Source of the DNA: Dipteris shenzhenensis
Lineage: Eukaryota > Polypodiophyta > Polypodiopsida > Gleicheniales
DNA: 64,000 nucleotides
Assembly (NCBI GenBank): GCA_047967505.1
Contig: CM106540.1
Strand: one strand, 5' to 3'
The number at the start of each line of letters is the position of its first letter. The first letter of the stretch is position 1. The position numbers and the translations under genes were made by a program. Below, in pieces: positions 1 through 10,482 of the stretch. A model generated the notes under the pieces. The model was not told where the DNA came from. It worked only from the letters and a program-made list of their open reading frames with translations, and did not search any database.

Positions 1-1418
1 CCGTGGGTTCGCCAAACACTTGGACCAGCTCATTACTGCTTGTCATCTCTCCAATTCCATTGGCCAAGGTCTCTACAACTATGTCCTGTAAGCTACTCTA
101 TGCTTATAAGCTATATGAATACTAACCAGCCTCCTCGGGGGGGTCACTCATCATATGTAACCCTATCACGTGAGTTCAACAGAAGGATTTTTTTTTTTTC
201 TAAAATTTACAGAAATAAATATACATAAGGGACTATTTAAAATAGTTTTGGAAAAAATTTACAGATTTGTATAGAAAAGGGGTACATTTTATTCATGAAA
301 TTTTTTACAGATAAGGGACTTTAAATATAGGCCTTGAACGCACGTGATATAGAGGGTTTATACATAGTGACCCCCCCGAGCCAGCCTCTGTGCTTCTCCT
401 CTGCACCATCCTTATTATCCTTGACTTCTTCATAATATGACAGCCCTTCATGGCTTCTCCAAGTTCCCATAGCCAAGGTCTCTACAATAGCACTTGACCT
501 TGCCTTCTGTCACCCATGGTTCTCCAAGCTCTAGTGTAGTAAGGATGCCACCCCTATCCGCAAGCTCTCGTCTAGCTCTCACAGTCGGATCCATGAGCCA
601 TTGTAGCTGCTCTTCTACATAGAGAGCGCTCATGTACCTTCCTCCAAATTTTTTCAGCCTACATAGCATTTACATCTCTACCATCTACCATCTAGGAGCC
701 TCTGGGTAATAAAAAACGATGCCACAACCAATCTCTACAACTTCAGTGAGCACATCTGCACAATCAAGCTTGTCATCACAGAGCATCTGGAGACCATGAC
801 CTCCTATCGCCCACAACCCATCATCCAAGCGTTCATGATGATAATAGTAGCAATGTCCAAGGTTCTTCAAGCCTCAAGCAAGTGCCCATCATCTCTCATG
901 CAACGGGATATCCGACAGCTTTGCTCCTGCTCACAAAGACCATGTGATGTCTAAAGCTCATCTAGCCCATTAGTAAAGACCACGATCAAGTCCAGAGGCC
1001 CTCTAGTGTTGTGGCTTCTCCTCTACATCATAGAGATCTCATTTCTGTTGCCCAAGCTCCCATATCATATAGTAGCATTCACCCTCTCTAGAAACTCATC
1101 GCCCTTCACTGCCTTTACGAAATCCTCCAAGCCTCTGTCTCCAGACTCTCCAGCCCACCCATCTCATGGAATACGATCTTCTATAGCTCATGACTGCACC
1201 CCCATCTCCTTATAAGCCTCCAAACTTACCATGATTTCTCCCTTCCCCCATCACCTACAAGCTCCAGCACTCCATAGCTCCCTCAGCCGATTGCTTGGAC
1301 TCCCTGCTCTGCAATACTTTTTGCTTCCATGATAGAGACACCTCCCCAACTGAGCTCACAGTATCCTTCCAAGACTCTCTTGTGCATCACATCTCCATGT
1401 ACGTGACTTGGTTGTCCA
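1..1418 (-). repeat. 3' LTR (partial) of the outer gypsy element
   Basis: The sequence is collinear with 28948-30070 of the right LTR. It ends in CA at 1417-1418, the complement of a TG LTR start, immediately before a pyrimidine-rich stretch. The left part lies outside the window. It contains one 247-bp MITE insertion (134-380) that is absent from the right LTR. Confidence 0.85.
134..380. mobile_element. MITE copy 1, 247 bp, 8-bp target duplication
   Basis: The element starts CTCGGGGGGGTCACT and ends AGTGACCCCCCCGAG, a perfect 15-bp terminal inverted repeat with further imperfect pairing inward (CACGTG-containing stretch near each end). It is flanked by CCAGCCTC at 126-133 and 381-388. The allelic site in the right LTR (about 29080) lacks it, which proves insertion. 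It has no coding capacity. The 8-bp duplication suggests mobilisation by a hAT-like transposase, but the terminus is not the usual CAG-type hAT end. Confidence 0.93.
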
Positions 1419-1972
1419 TCCAGAATCTCCTCTTACCCCTCACGTAACGAAGCTTGCATGCATGGCTTACATTCTTTCAAAAAAAGCCATATCAATATTT
1501 TTTAAGACCACTCTACCCACACACTGAAGAAATACTAGTACCATTAAGGCACAAATCTATCACCTCCACTTCAAATTTCACTAATGACAAACCTCCTCAA
1601 ACCCACATACTTGTCATAGGCACTCACCCAGGGCACATATATTTCACAAACCTGGACTCCACATTGATAGGAAGATCTCACAGTGAAAAAAACCTTCATC
1701 GAGGAACACAAAAGGGCACATCCAAAGATAAAAATATCCCAAGAGGCCCAAAACCAGTTAGACAGGGACTCTACATGCACTAGGATGCCTGGTGCATCTA
1801 CACTTTCCTCATCCTTTCCTAAGAGTCCCTACAAAAGTATTTACCATCTCAAGAAAATATCTACATCAGTATAGAGTCTTTTATGAGAGTGACATAACTC
1901 AAAGCCACCACCCACTAGCTATTGGCATAGCTATGTATCTACTCATCAGCATGCAAAAAGTGGGAAACATAT
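1419..1972 (-). other. 3' non-coding region of outer gypsy with polypurine tract
   Basis: There is no supportable gene between the LTR and the integrase. Immediately next to the LTR, 1419-1440 is pyrimidine-rich on the plus strand, so purine-rich on the element strand. This is the position expected for the polypurine tract that primes plus-strand synthesis. The rest is AT-rich and has only short random frames. Confidence 0.6.
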
Positions 1973-3106
1973 TTACAATTTTATCCACACATCTCTAGCA
2001 ACGCTCTCTTCTGCTATGACATTCATGTCCAGCAGTGAGCTAAAAAGAGATGAAAGATCTAGATTCTCTTCTTCTTCACTCTGCACTGACTTCCACTGCT
2101 TTTGCCATAGCTCATTATCTTCACGATCTTCCTCTTTCAATGCTACCATCAACCATGCAAAGTATTTCTTCAACCGGATACAATTGACTCTCTTCTTATG
2201 TTTTTTGCCATGTAAATCAGTTAGTTGATAAGTTCCATTTTCAAATTTCTTCGCCACTATGTATGGACCTTCCCACTTGGTCTGAAAAGCAATATGAAAT
2301 GTAGTATCTAGTTTGCTATTGTATCTAAGAACCAAGTCTCCATCTTTGATTTCCCTTAAATTCTTAATTTTTGCATTCTCCAACTCTTGCCTCCACATTT
2401 GCACTCTAGCATAATGCTCAAAAGCCACTACATCACCTGCAGTGCCAATAATCTCTCCCTGTAACCGTTTACAGGCTATATCCTTTGTCAACTAAAAATT
2501 TCAAGGCTGGTATTTCCACATTTGGTGGTAGTATTGCCTCTTTCCCATACACCAAATGAAATGGAGAGAATTGACTGTTGTGCTTCACTGCTACCCTATA
2601 TGCCCACAAAACTCGATTCATCTCCAAATCCCCGTTTTTGGTGTGACTTCCCATCATCTTAGTCATCATTAATTTGAAATCTCCATGAAAATTCTCATTC
2701 ATCCCATTGCACTGAGGATAATATGAGGTGATGTACTTATGATTAATATTCAACTTACGACAGAAATGATCCATCACTTCTCCTCTATTATCTGAAAGTA
2801 GATCCAGGGGAATCCCAAATCTACAACATATGTGCTCATATACGAAATCAGCAACCCCTTTTCTATCCACTCTCTTTACTGCCTTCACCTCCACCCATTT
2901 TGATAAGTACTTTACTGCAGTCAACATATAACATTTCCCTCTGGCAGTTCTGGGTAGAGGACCAACTACATCTATTCCCCATCTCTCAAAAATATCATAA
3001 ACCAGCATAATATTTCTCGGCTCCATTTTAAGAATTCTTTTTCCCATCCTCTGGCATTCATAGTAGGACCTACACTAGTGCTGTACATCCTTCGGGTGCA
3101 AACGTC
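1973..3106 (-). pseudogene. gypsy integrase (outer element), broken
   Basis: Integrase joins retrotransposon cDNA to the host chromosome. Reading on the minus strand, the second half of the zinc-binding domain (C..CQRMGK-like, with a stop where the first Cys region begins) leads into the RNase H-fold core. The core shows the first Asp in WGIDVVGPLP, the second in LLSDNRGE and the Glu in NGMNENF. After a frameshift near 2480, the C-terminal barrel follows with DGDLVLRYNSKLD and KWEGPYIVAKKF. No chromodomain is visible. The DDE residues survive, but the frameshift and the missing N-terminus make it non-functional. The N-terminal His pair is lost where the CACTA/gypsy-2 block (from about 3107) begins. 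Confidence 0.85.
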
Positions 3107-3129
3107 ATTATAAGTGTCGGAAAAGAATG

Positions 3130-3210
3130 GTCGCTATAAAGCGTCGCTATATAGCGACGCTAATAAACATCGCTATATAGCGACACTAGTAAACGTCGCT
3201 ATATAGCAAC
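3130..3210. promoter_or_regulatory. Cluster of 16-bp palindromes, CACTA copy A end
   Basis: There are four sites of the type GTCGCTATATAGCGAC, at about 3130-3145 (imperfect), 3143-3158 (perfect), 3169-3184 and 3195-3210. The same palindrome occurs at both ends and in the middle of the larger CACTA element. By analogy with En/Spm subterminal repeats these are candidate binding sites for the element's own TnpA-type protein. Confidence 0.7.
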
Positions 3211-3559
3211 ACTGAGCAAGCCCTATTTTGCCCCACTAATGTTTTTTTTTTTGGTAATTACAAAAAAAAGTTTTTTATTACAAAATTTCCCTTGCGAAAA
3301 GGGTGATACAAAATCGCTCAAATGAAATGATCGAGCAACAAAAGCATATACATGTCGAAGATATACAACATTGTTTGTTACAAAATTACCCTTTCAAAAA
3401 GGGTGATACAAAATTGCTCAAACAAGCCGATATACAAAATGATATACATGGCGAAGTATATGCAAACTACTACTACTACTTCGCAGCTTGCTGTGGATCC
3501 AATTTACGAGAGTTAGATAAAGTGCATGTAATATGTAGTAAAACAAATAGAACAATACA

Positions 3560-6500
3560 TTAAATGAGAAGAAGTGGACTTACCACGGTTGCCTCGAATG
3601 CCAACCATCCACCTGCACCAAAGTGCGAAGTACCTATGGCATCCAGCCGTCTACTCACAGCCCTCCTCTGACCCTCGAATATTTCAGGATGGTCCCTATT
3701 CTGCTTCTTGAAGAACTTCCAATCAGCTTTGTCTGGCCAGCTGGGTTTAGCCATCCCCTTTGCGATGGAAGTACACAAGGTTGATCTACGATGCTTCAAG
3801 ACCAAACCCATGCGCTCTCGCATATAATTCTCATTGAACTTCCAATTTGGCGGGTTAGGGTATTTTTGTTTTAATTCATCGATGACCGCCTGCTTCTTTT
3901 GGTCATCTTGATACCGCCAATCAGTAGCAATGCCACTCTTGAAGTGGTGGCTCATCAACCACCTCATGATGGCCATCATTGCTTTGCCCTTTCTATCTTC
4001 TATTATCTCTTAATTTGATAGGAAAGGTCCTCAACTGGGTAAGGAGGGCTCATGGTAGTGGAAGAGTCAAAGCGAGTGGAAGCTATGCAAGCGCTTCCAG
4101 AGCGAGGAGTAGTAGTGGGAGTAGGAGAGGGCAAGGGACCTGACTGATACAGTGTCTCAAGACCAAGTGGAGACCTATAGGGATGTGAGTGTGCTGACTC
4201 GTTTACATCTCCCGAGTCAGCACAACATAAGCGGCCCCTCCTACTATTCCTTCCCTTACGATAGGCACGCATAGGTGATGACCCCTCGGTCGAAGGGGCA
4301 TGAGGGGACGGCTGGTGGGCAATAGGTCTAGCCGTCAGTGTAGGAGAGGGAATTGCTGAGGTCCTTTGAGATAGTAGAGAGAAGAATCTCGCTACCTCCT
4401 CATCGGTCATTTGTGCTACAAATTGATCGGGACTCTCGACAAAGCCATGGGCTGCTAGCAAAGGAGTTTCCCGAGGGGTAGTCGCAGTGCTACGTCTGAG
4501 AGGAGTCGAGTAGTCGCAGGGGTAGGCCCCTGAGGTGTTGCCTGAGAGGAATCAAAGTCCTCTGGAGCATAGAGATCATGATGTCTCCTTCTGTGAGGCT
4601 GTCTGTACTCATCGGACGCGCGACGTGATCCCATGTCTAACGTAGACACAAACACAAAAATAGAAAACAAAAAACAAACATAAGCATAGGCATAGGCATA
4701 GGCATAGGCAAATACATATGCTTATGATCGAAAGAGTAGGGAAGAGGGGGAGAAAACTTATGCTCATGCTCATGCTTATGCTTATGCATGAGCATATGAG
4801 CATAAAAGAAAAAGAGAGAAAGATTAAGCATAGGCAAATACATATGCTTATGAAAAGAGATCGAAAGAGGGGCAAGAGGGGGAGAAAGAGAGAGGAAAAG
4901 AGGAAAATGAGACATGCTCATGAGAGAAGGAAAGGAGGAAGAGGGGAAAAAGAGATTGAAAGAAGGAAAGAAGAAGGAGACATATGCTCATGCTTATGCT
5001 TATGCTTATGCATGAGCATAAGAGAAGGAGACATGTGCTTATGCTTATGCATAGGCAAATACATATGCTTATGAAAAAGAGATTGAAAGAGGGAAAAGAG
5101 GGGGGAAAGAGAGAGGAAAGGAGGAAAAGAGGAGAAGGAGAAGGAGAAGGAGACATATGCTCATGCATAAGCATAAGCATAAGAGAAGGAGACGTATGCT
5201 CATGCTTATGCTTATGCTTATGCATGAGCATAAGAGAAGGAGACATATGCTTATGCTTATGCATAGGCAAATACATATGCTTATGAAAAGAGATTGAAAG
5301 AAGGAAAAGAGGGGGGGAAAGAGAGAGGAAAGGAGGAAAAGAGGAGGAGGAGACATATGCTCATGCTTATGCATGAGCATATAAGCATAAAAGAAAAAGA
5401 CAGAAAGCTTAACCATAAAAGAAAAAGAGAGAAAAAGAGATTGAAAGAGGGGAAAAAGAGAGGAAAAGAGGAAAAGAGATTGAAAGAGGGGAAAATAACA
5501 TAAACATAAGAAGGAGAAGGAGAAGGAGAAGGAGAAGGAGACATATGCTAATGCATAAGCATAAGCACAAGAGAAGGAGACATATGCTTATGCTTATGCT
5601 TATGCATGAGCATAAGAGAAGGAGACATATGCTTATGCTTATGCATATAAGCATAAAAGAAAAAGAGAGAAAGCTTAAGCATAAAAGAAAAAGAGAGAAA
5701 AAGAGATTGAAAGAGGGGAAAGAGGGGGGAAAAGAGATTGAAAGAGGGGAAAAAGAAGAGGGGAAAGAGAGAGGAAAGGAGGAAAAGAGGAGAAGGAGAA
5801 GGAAACATATGCTCATGCTTATGCATGAGCATATAAGCATAAAAGAAAAAGAGAGAAAGCTTAAGCATAAAAGAAAAAGAGAGAAAAAGAGATTGAAAGA
5901 GCGGAAAGAGGGGGGAAAGAGAGAGGAAAAGAGATTGATAGAGGGAGACATATGCTCATGCATAAGCATAAGCATAAGAGAAGGAAACATATGCTCATCC
6001 TTATGCTTATGCTTATGCATGAGCATAAGAGAAGGAGACATATGCTCATCCTTATGCTTATGCTTATGCATGAGCATAAGAGAAGGAGACATATGCTCAT
6101 GCTTATGCTTATCCATGAGCATAAGAGAAGGAGACATATGCTTATGCTTATGCATAAGAGGAAGAAGAGGGAAAGGAAACAAAGCATATGCTTATGCTTA
6201 TGCATGAGCATATAAGCATAAAAGAAAAAGAGAGAAAGCTTAAGCATAAAAGAAAAAGAGAGAAAAAGAGATTGAAAGAGAGGAAAGAGGGGGGGAAAGA
6301 GAGAGGAAAAGAGAAAAAGAGATTGAAAGAGGGATACATATGCTCATACATAAGCATAAGCATAAGAGAAGGAGACATATGCTCACGCTTATGCTTATGC
6401 TTATGCATGAGCATAAGAGAAGGAGACATATGCTCATGCTTATGCTTATGCATGAGCATAAGAGAAGGAGACATATGCTTATGCTTATGCATAAGAGGAA

Positions 6501-7306
6501 GAAGAGGGAAAGGAAACAAAGCATATGCTTATGCTTATGCATGAGCATATAAGCATAAAAGAAAAAGAGAGAAAGCTTAAGCATAAAAGAGAAAGAGAGA
6601 GCATAAACATAAGAGAAGGAAGAGGGGAAAAGAGATTGAAAGAGGGAAAAAAGAAGAGAAGGAAAGGAGGGAAAAAGAGATTGAAAGAGGGGAAAAAAGA
6701 AGAGGGGAAAAGAGATTGAAAGACGAAAAAAAGAAGAGAAGGAAAGGAGGGAAAAAGAGATTGAAAGAGGGGGGAAAAGAAGAGGGGAAGAGAGATTGAA
6801 AGACGGGAAAAAGAAGAGGATAAAAGAAGAGAAGGAAGAGGAGAAAAGAGGGGAAGAAGAGGGAAGAGAGGGGAAGAGAGGGGAAGAGAGGATTCCTACA
6901 CCCATCACTATAGCTAGCGCTTAAGGCGCTAGCTGCAAGCCAATGCAAATAACAAAAATAATAAAAGGAAAAAAGAGGAAGCACTTTCTTACCTAGAATA
7001 GTCCCGCTCGGTGTTTTGTGGACTGGCCCTATAAAAGAGAGGAAACATACCATTTTTCAAATAACTAGTTAGAGGAAGGATGAGTTTAAAGAAGCAACTT
7101 CTCAAAGGGATTGGATTGAGGAGACAAGGAGAAAGAGGAGGAAGAGAATTACAAAAAGGACTAGAAGAGGTGAGTCTTCTTTCTTTCACAAAATCTCATT
7201 TTTTGTCTTTAACTCTTGAAAATCAAGCATGAAAACTAGCACATAGCCTTAGCAATACAAGGAAAAACATGCTTCAACACTCACAAAATGAAATCTCACA
7301 AAAAAC
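3560..7306 (-). pseudogene. Ptta/En/Spm-type transposon protein gene, copy A, broken
   Basis: On the minus strand the gene has a 36-bp non-coding exon (6993-7028), a 2356-bp intron (4637-6992) filled with tandem repeats, and a coding exon (3584-4636). The ATG at 4634-4632 is two bases into that exon. The protein starts MGSRRASDEYRQPHRRRHHD and has a Ser/Pro-rich N-terminal part. It continues, after stops near 4003, with the conserved region around 3585-3985 (HHFKSGIATDWRYQ, NPPNWKFNENYMRERMG, WPDKADWKFFKKQNRDHPEIF, SHFGAGGW) typical of the Ptta/En/Spm plant transposase family. Such proteins are thought to help the TNP2 transposase by binding element ends. A 12-base loss removes the sense codons before the stop pair, and the following exons are deleted, so this copy is dead. 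Confidence 0.8.
4637..6992 (-). repeat. Tandem palindromic repeat array inside 5' UTR intron (copy A)
   Basis: The stretch is built from short units such as ACATATGCTCATGC, (TTATGC)n and GCATGAGCATAAGAG joined by purine-rich linkers (GAGAAGGAGA, AAGAGATTGAAAGAGGGG). TATGCTCATGC pairs with GCATGAGCATA a few bases later, so each unit can fold into a hairpin. Larger blocks are themselves repeated: a stretch at 6150-6220 recurs at about 6490-6560. Long open frames on both strands (repeats of HKHKHE, LMLMHE, ISISICL) are by-products of the repeat. The intron has GT at 6992-6991 and AG at 4638-4637 on the minus strand. Confidence 0.85.
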
Positions 7307-7311
7307 GAACC

Positions 7312-7826
7312 TCAGCTAAAAACACCTCCAAGAAAACCCCCAAATAAGGAGCAAACACCATCTGCATAAATCTTTAAAAGGTAGCAAGAGCATTGGTGAG
7401 GCCAAGTGGCATTACTTTGAATGCAAATGTCCCCCAACATGTGGCAAATGTGGTTTTAAGCACATCCTCCTCAGCAATTCTAATTTGATAGAACCCGGAG
7501 TAACCATCACAGAAAGTATACATCTCATGACCACTTACCTTCTCAAGAATGAGGTCTTGAAAGGGCAGAGGATGATGATCCCTCTTGGTGGCCGCATTGA
7601 GTTTCTTATGATCGATGCAAACCCGCCACTTGTTGTTTTTCTTTGGGGTGACTACCACTGGTGAAACCCATTCAATATTGCGAACCGGAACAATAAACCC
7701 AACTTTTACAAGTTTTTGCAATTCTGAGCACAAAGCATTGGTCTGTAGGGGCCCTAATCTCCGATACTTCTGAGCCACAGGCTTCGCATCAGGCTTCTGC
7801 TCTATCTTGTGCTCTATGGCAGTCAC
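7312..7826 (-). pseudogene. gypsy-2 reverse transcriptase, N-terminal half
   Basis: Ty3/gypsy RT blocks are clear: WVSPVVVTPKKNNKWRVCID, a DHHPLP stretch, TFCDGYSGFYQI, TTFATCWGTFAFKVMPLGL and a degraded FQRFM block. Homology stops within a few residues of where the catalytic FLDD box should be, exactly where CACTA-copy-A sequence begins. This RT differs in sequence from the outer element's RT (11349-12316), so it belongs to a second gypsy element. Confidence 0.85.
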
Positions 7827-7860
7827 ATGGCGAAGGTGGCGGTAGCTAGTTGCAAAGAGG

Positions 7861-8560
7861 TCAGGGAAATCTTTGAAACATTTCTAGGAACTCATCTTTC
7901 TCACTTGGAGTGAGGTCTGGGGAAAGCATAGATTCAAGCTGTTGAGGACTAGCTATTACCTTTTCTATAGGTGGCGGGGTTGGAGACACCCCCATCATGT
8001 AAACTTCCTCCTCTGAGAACTCCTCCCCCTCGTCTGATTCTTCCATTGATTCAGACACTAAGGATGAGAGAGTATCACTGTCTTGCTCCTCTTCTTCTTC
8101 TGGTTCCGTGGCACCTGGTTGCACCAGAATCTTCTCCTTAGAAGCACCAAAAGACATGTGTCTTGTCTTCCAATAGCTGACTGCATCACTCTTTCTCAAC
8201 CATGGTCTCCCGAGTATGGCTGGGCAACTCTTGCCCGTATCTTCGATGTCCACTACATAGAAATTGATGGTGGTGGTCAACCCATTGACAATAATGGGCA
8301 AATACTCAATGACTCCCAGGGTGGCGAGTCATCGACCATCTGCTACATTGATTCGAGTGGAGGAATGCCTTGTGCATTTCAAATTCAATTTCTTCATGAT
8401 TCAAGGCACCATGATATTACATGCAGCTCCCCCATCAACACACACACTTTTGACATGACAATTATCTATGATGACATCTACTGTATGTGGGTGCCAATCA
8501 ATTTTCCTTTTTCTTGCTCCTCCTTGTTGAGAGCCCTTACTGTAGCTCATGTCTCACCTT
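7861..8560 (-). pseudogene. gypsy-2 aspartic protease region
   Basis: On the minus strand the region around 8420-8445 encodes VDGGAACNIM, the DGG(A/S) active-site form usual in plant gypsy proteases. It is followed by a flap/C-terminal region with AILGRPWLRK. An acidic Glu/Ser linker (about 7975-8120) leads into the RT. Frames are interrupted (a stop follows the active site region), so it is inactive. It lies directly upstream of the RT fragment and downstream of the gag, matching gag-PR-RT order. Confidence 0.8.
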
Positions 8561-8639
8561 AGGGCTTAATGCTATTAGTTGAGGGAGGGTGATGCTCAAA
8601 GACCGATGAGCAAGGTTCTAAACGACCGAATAGTCCTCT

Positions 8640-9348
8640 TGCCCCGAGCCGATGGGAAAATCTGAGGGCGACCACTTACTCCTGCGAGATCTTTTAGTCT
8701 TCTCTATTGGTGGGTCTACCATCTCAGCATCTGAGGGCTCTGAGAAGGACAACTTCTTCCTGGGGTGGCCCGGTGGTCCACAGTTTGAGAGGGGTCCGAG
8801 GTGGTATGACTTCTTTTCCCAAGGTCAAGGATCTCTACGTCAGAATCCTCAGTTCTTGATTCACTTAGAAGATTCACCCTTGGAATATTGGGACATTCCA
8901 TGCAATAATGACCCTTCTGGTGGCACTCGTAGCATACAACATTGGCATGTTCTCTTGGATGGCGATTGGATTGATTTTTGATGCCCACCATCTCAAGTCG
9001 AAGATCATTCAGGGCCTTGGCTAGATCATTGACTCCAGGTTCCTTAGCAGGAGGGGCCGGGGGAGTAGGAAGGAGGGGGGCTCGTGGGCGAGGCTGGGGA
9101 AATCTTCCAGGTAGAGGTTGAGGATATACTCCTTGTTGAGGGTAAGCATCTAAGGGAGGACCATACATTTGAGGTGGAGGTGGTGAATACATCCGTGATG
9201 AGGGGTGGGGGTATGCCCCTGAGTTAGACCCCCCAGGTTGTTGTTGCAAGAATTGAGGGGGTTGCGGAGGGACAATCTTCTTGTTTGAAGAGGGGTCAGC
9301 AGACTGAACTTTATCAAACTTTTGAGCAATCTCATGTGCTAGCACCAT
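8640..9348 (-). pseudogene. gypsy-2 gag C-terminus with zinc knuckle
   Basis: The 9348-8716 frame encodes a Pro/Gln/Tyr-rich linker followed by CYECHQKGHYCMEC, a CCHC zinc knuckle (C-x2-C-x4-H-x4-C), typical of nucleocapsid. The protein would bind element RNA inside the virus-like particle. The frame is broken before the protease. Confidence 0.8.
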
Positions 9349-9521
9349 AGTTTTTGGATTCTCCCATTTAAGCTTTTGTCACTTGCTCCTGCTACAAGGT
9401 AGCTTAGCACATGCTGAGTCATTCTAGCTCAATATCCAGCATTGTCCTCTTGCATGGCAAATAAACAGTCCAAAAGCACGACCGCTCAATCCACATATCG
9501 ACGCGCTGTCTCACCTTCCGA

Positions 9522-9800
9522 CTACTTCAAGTTTGCCACCTGCAAGTACACATTCTCAGGCTTCTCTTCTTTGCTGAAATACTCAATCATAGTTGATGTC
9601 AACCTTCGCCAAATTTGGCAAACATCTTCGGCATGCTTCTCATACCACACTTGAGCCAAACCCTCTAGAAATGTGGGAGGAACCAATAGCCATCTTTCTT
9701 CAGTAAGAAAGTTGAGAGAAACACAATGGCGCTTCAAGGCCACAAGATACTCACAAGGATTTTCTTCAACCCATCCACAGAACACAAGAATGTTTGCCAT
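9522..9800 (-). pseudogene. gypsy-2 gag capsid fragment
   Basis: A 92-codon frame begins MANILVFCGWVEENPCEYL and includes FLEGLAQVWYEKHAE, the pattern of the retrotransposon gag domain (…F.G.A..WY…). It precedes the zinc-knuckle frame by about 175 bases with stops between. It is unlike the gag of the outer element (27650-27991), which supports two different gypsy families here. Confidence 0.7.
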
Positions 9801-10127
9801 GCTTGGAAAATGGAAAAGAGAGAGGAGAAATGAGGCCTATCTATTGACAAAGAATAGAAAGAGGAAGCTTGAACTGAAAATCGGGTGAAGATACATCCAC
9901 AAAGCATACATAGGCAGGGTAGGGTGTGACTGGTGTATTGTGAAATACTACACGGGAAGAATCTTCAGCATATAATAGCTCATAGACAATCTTAAAAGGA
10001 CCAACCCTCATGATATTGCATCCATCTTTACAAGCGAGGGTTAGAGACACGGTGCTGCATGAGGTTGTTCATCAAGGCAAACAAGAATGCCATGACAAAT
10101 GTCAACAGTTGGAGAGCTTGCACATCA
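9801..10127 (-). other. Leader of gypsy-2 fragment, unrecognised
   Basis: The stretch upstream of the gag fragment has a 69-codon minus frame (9841-10050) with no family I can name. No LTR or primer-binding site belonging to gypsy-2 is visible. The last five bases (CATCA, 10123-10127) are the left target duplication of the neighbouring solo LTR. Confidence 0.4.
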
Positions 10128-10477
10128 TGTTGGGATAAGTGTGATCAAGGGCTTGCTCTATGGTGCATGTGTGCATCTAGGGGAGTCACATGTGTGTGTG
10201 TGTATGTTGTAGAGGCACATCTAGTGCTATGATGTGTCTAGTGTGTAAGCCAAAGGCCCCCACATGGGAGGTTCCTTTGATTTAGGCCAGTCCCACTAAT
10301 GTGGGGGCTGATTGCCACTGATGTAGGGAAGGTGCCTTTGATCTAGGCCACCTTCTCCCCATTTCTATTAGAGAGAGTCACCTCTCTCACAATCAATAGA
10401 GAACAACATTTTTGGTTACATCTTGTGCTCTCACTCCTCTTCCAAGATGCATCTATTCTATCCCACGTGTTTCTACA
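10128..10477. mobile_element. Solo LTR, 350 bp, 5-bp target duplication
   Basis: The stretch starts TGTTGGGATAAG and ends TTTCTACA, has TG...CA ends, and is flanked by CATCA at 10123-10127 and 10478-10482. There is no internal retrotransposon sequence, so this is the recombination remnant of a complete element. The TGTTGGGATA start and the length resemble Ty1/copia LTRs, but the superfamily is not proven. A (GT)n run lies at about 10192-10203. Confidence 0.88.
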
Positions 10478-10482
10478 CATCA

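Larger units (their letters stand above)
3107..7306 (-). mobile_element. CACTA transposon fragment (copy A), Ptta half only
   Basis: This segment is an inverted homologue of 23880-27301 within the larger CACTA element. It shares the palindromic repeats, 3' flank, coding exons, repeat-filled intron, 36-bp exon and upstream intron. Homology ends abruptly at about 7306, where a gypsy RT sequence starts. At the other end it meets the outer integrase somewhere in 3107-3130 without a recognisable CACTA terminus. It also lacks about 0.4 kb present in the other copy, with joints near 3482: a CAAG(C/T)TGCGA stretch is fused directly to an AGT trinucleotide run. Confidence 0.8.

Noticed and set aside
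3071-3078. CACTAGTG as the CACTA terminus of copy A
   Set aside because: On the minus strand these bases fall inside the integrase zinc-binding region (HPKDVQH, then CRSYYECQRMGK in frame), so they belong to the gypsy element. The first palindrome is at 3130 and no terminus can be fixed.
4609-6908. Long open frames rich in His/Lys/Met or Leu/Ser on both strands
   Set aside because: They are translations of a six-base-like repeat (TTATGC, CATAAG) and purine linkers inside an intron. All frames are open for the same compositional reason.
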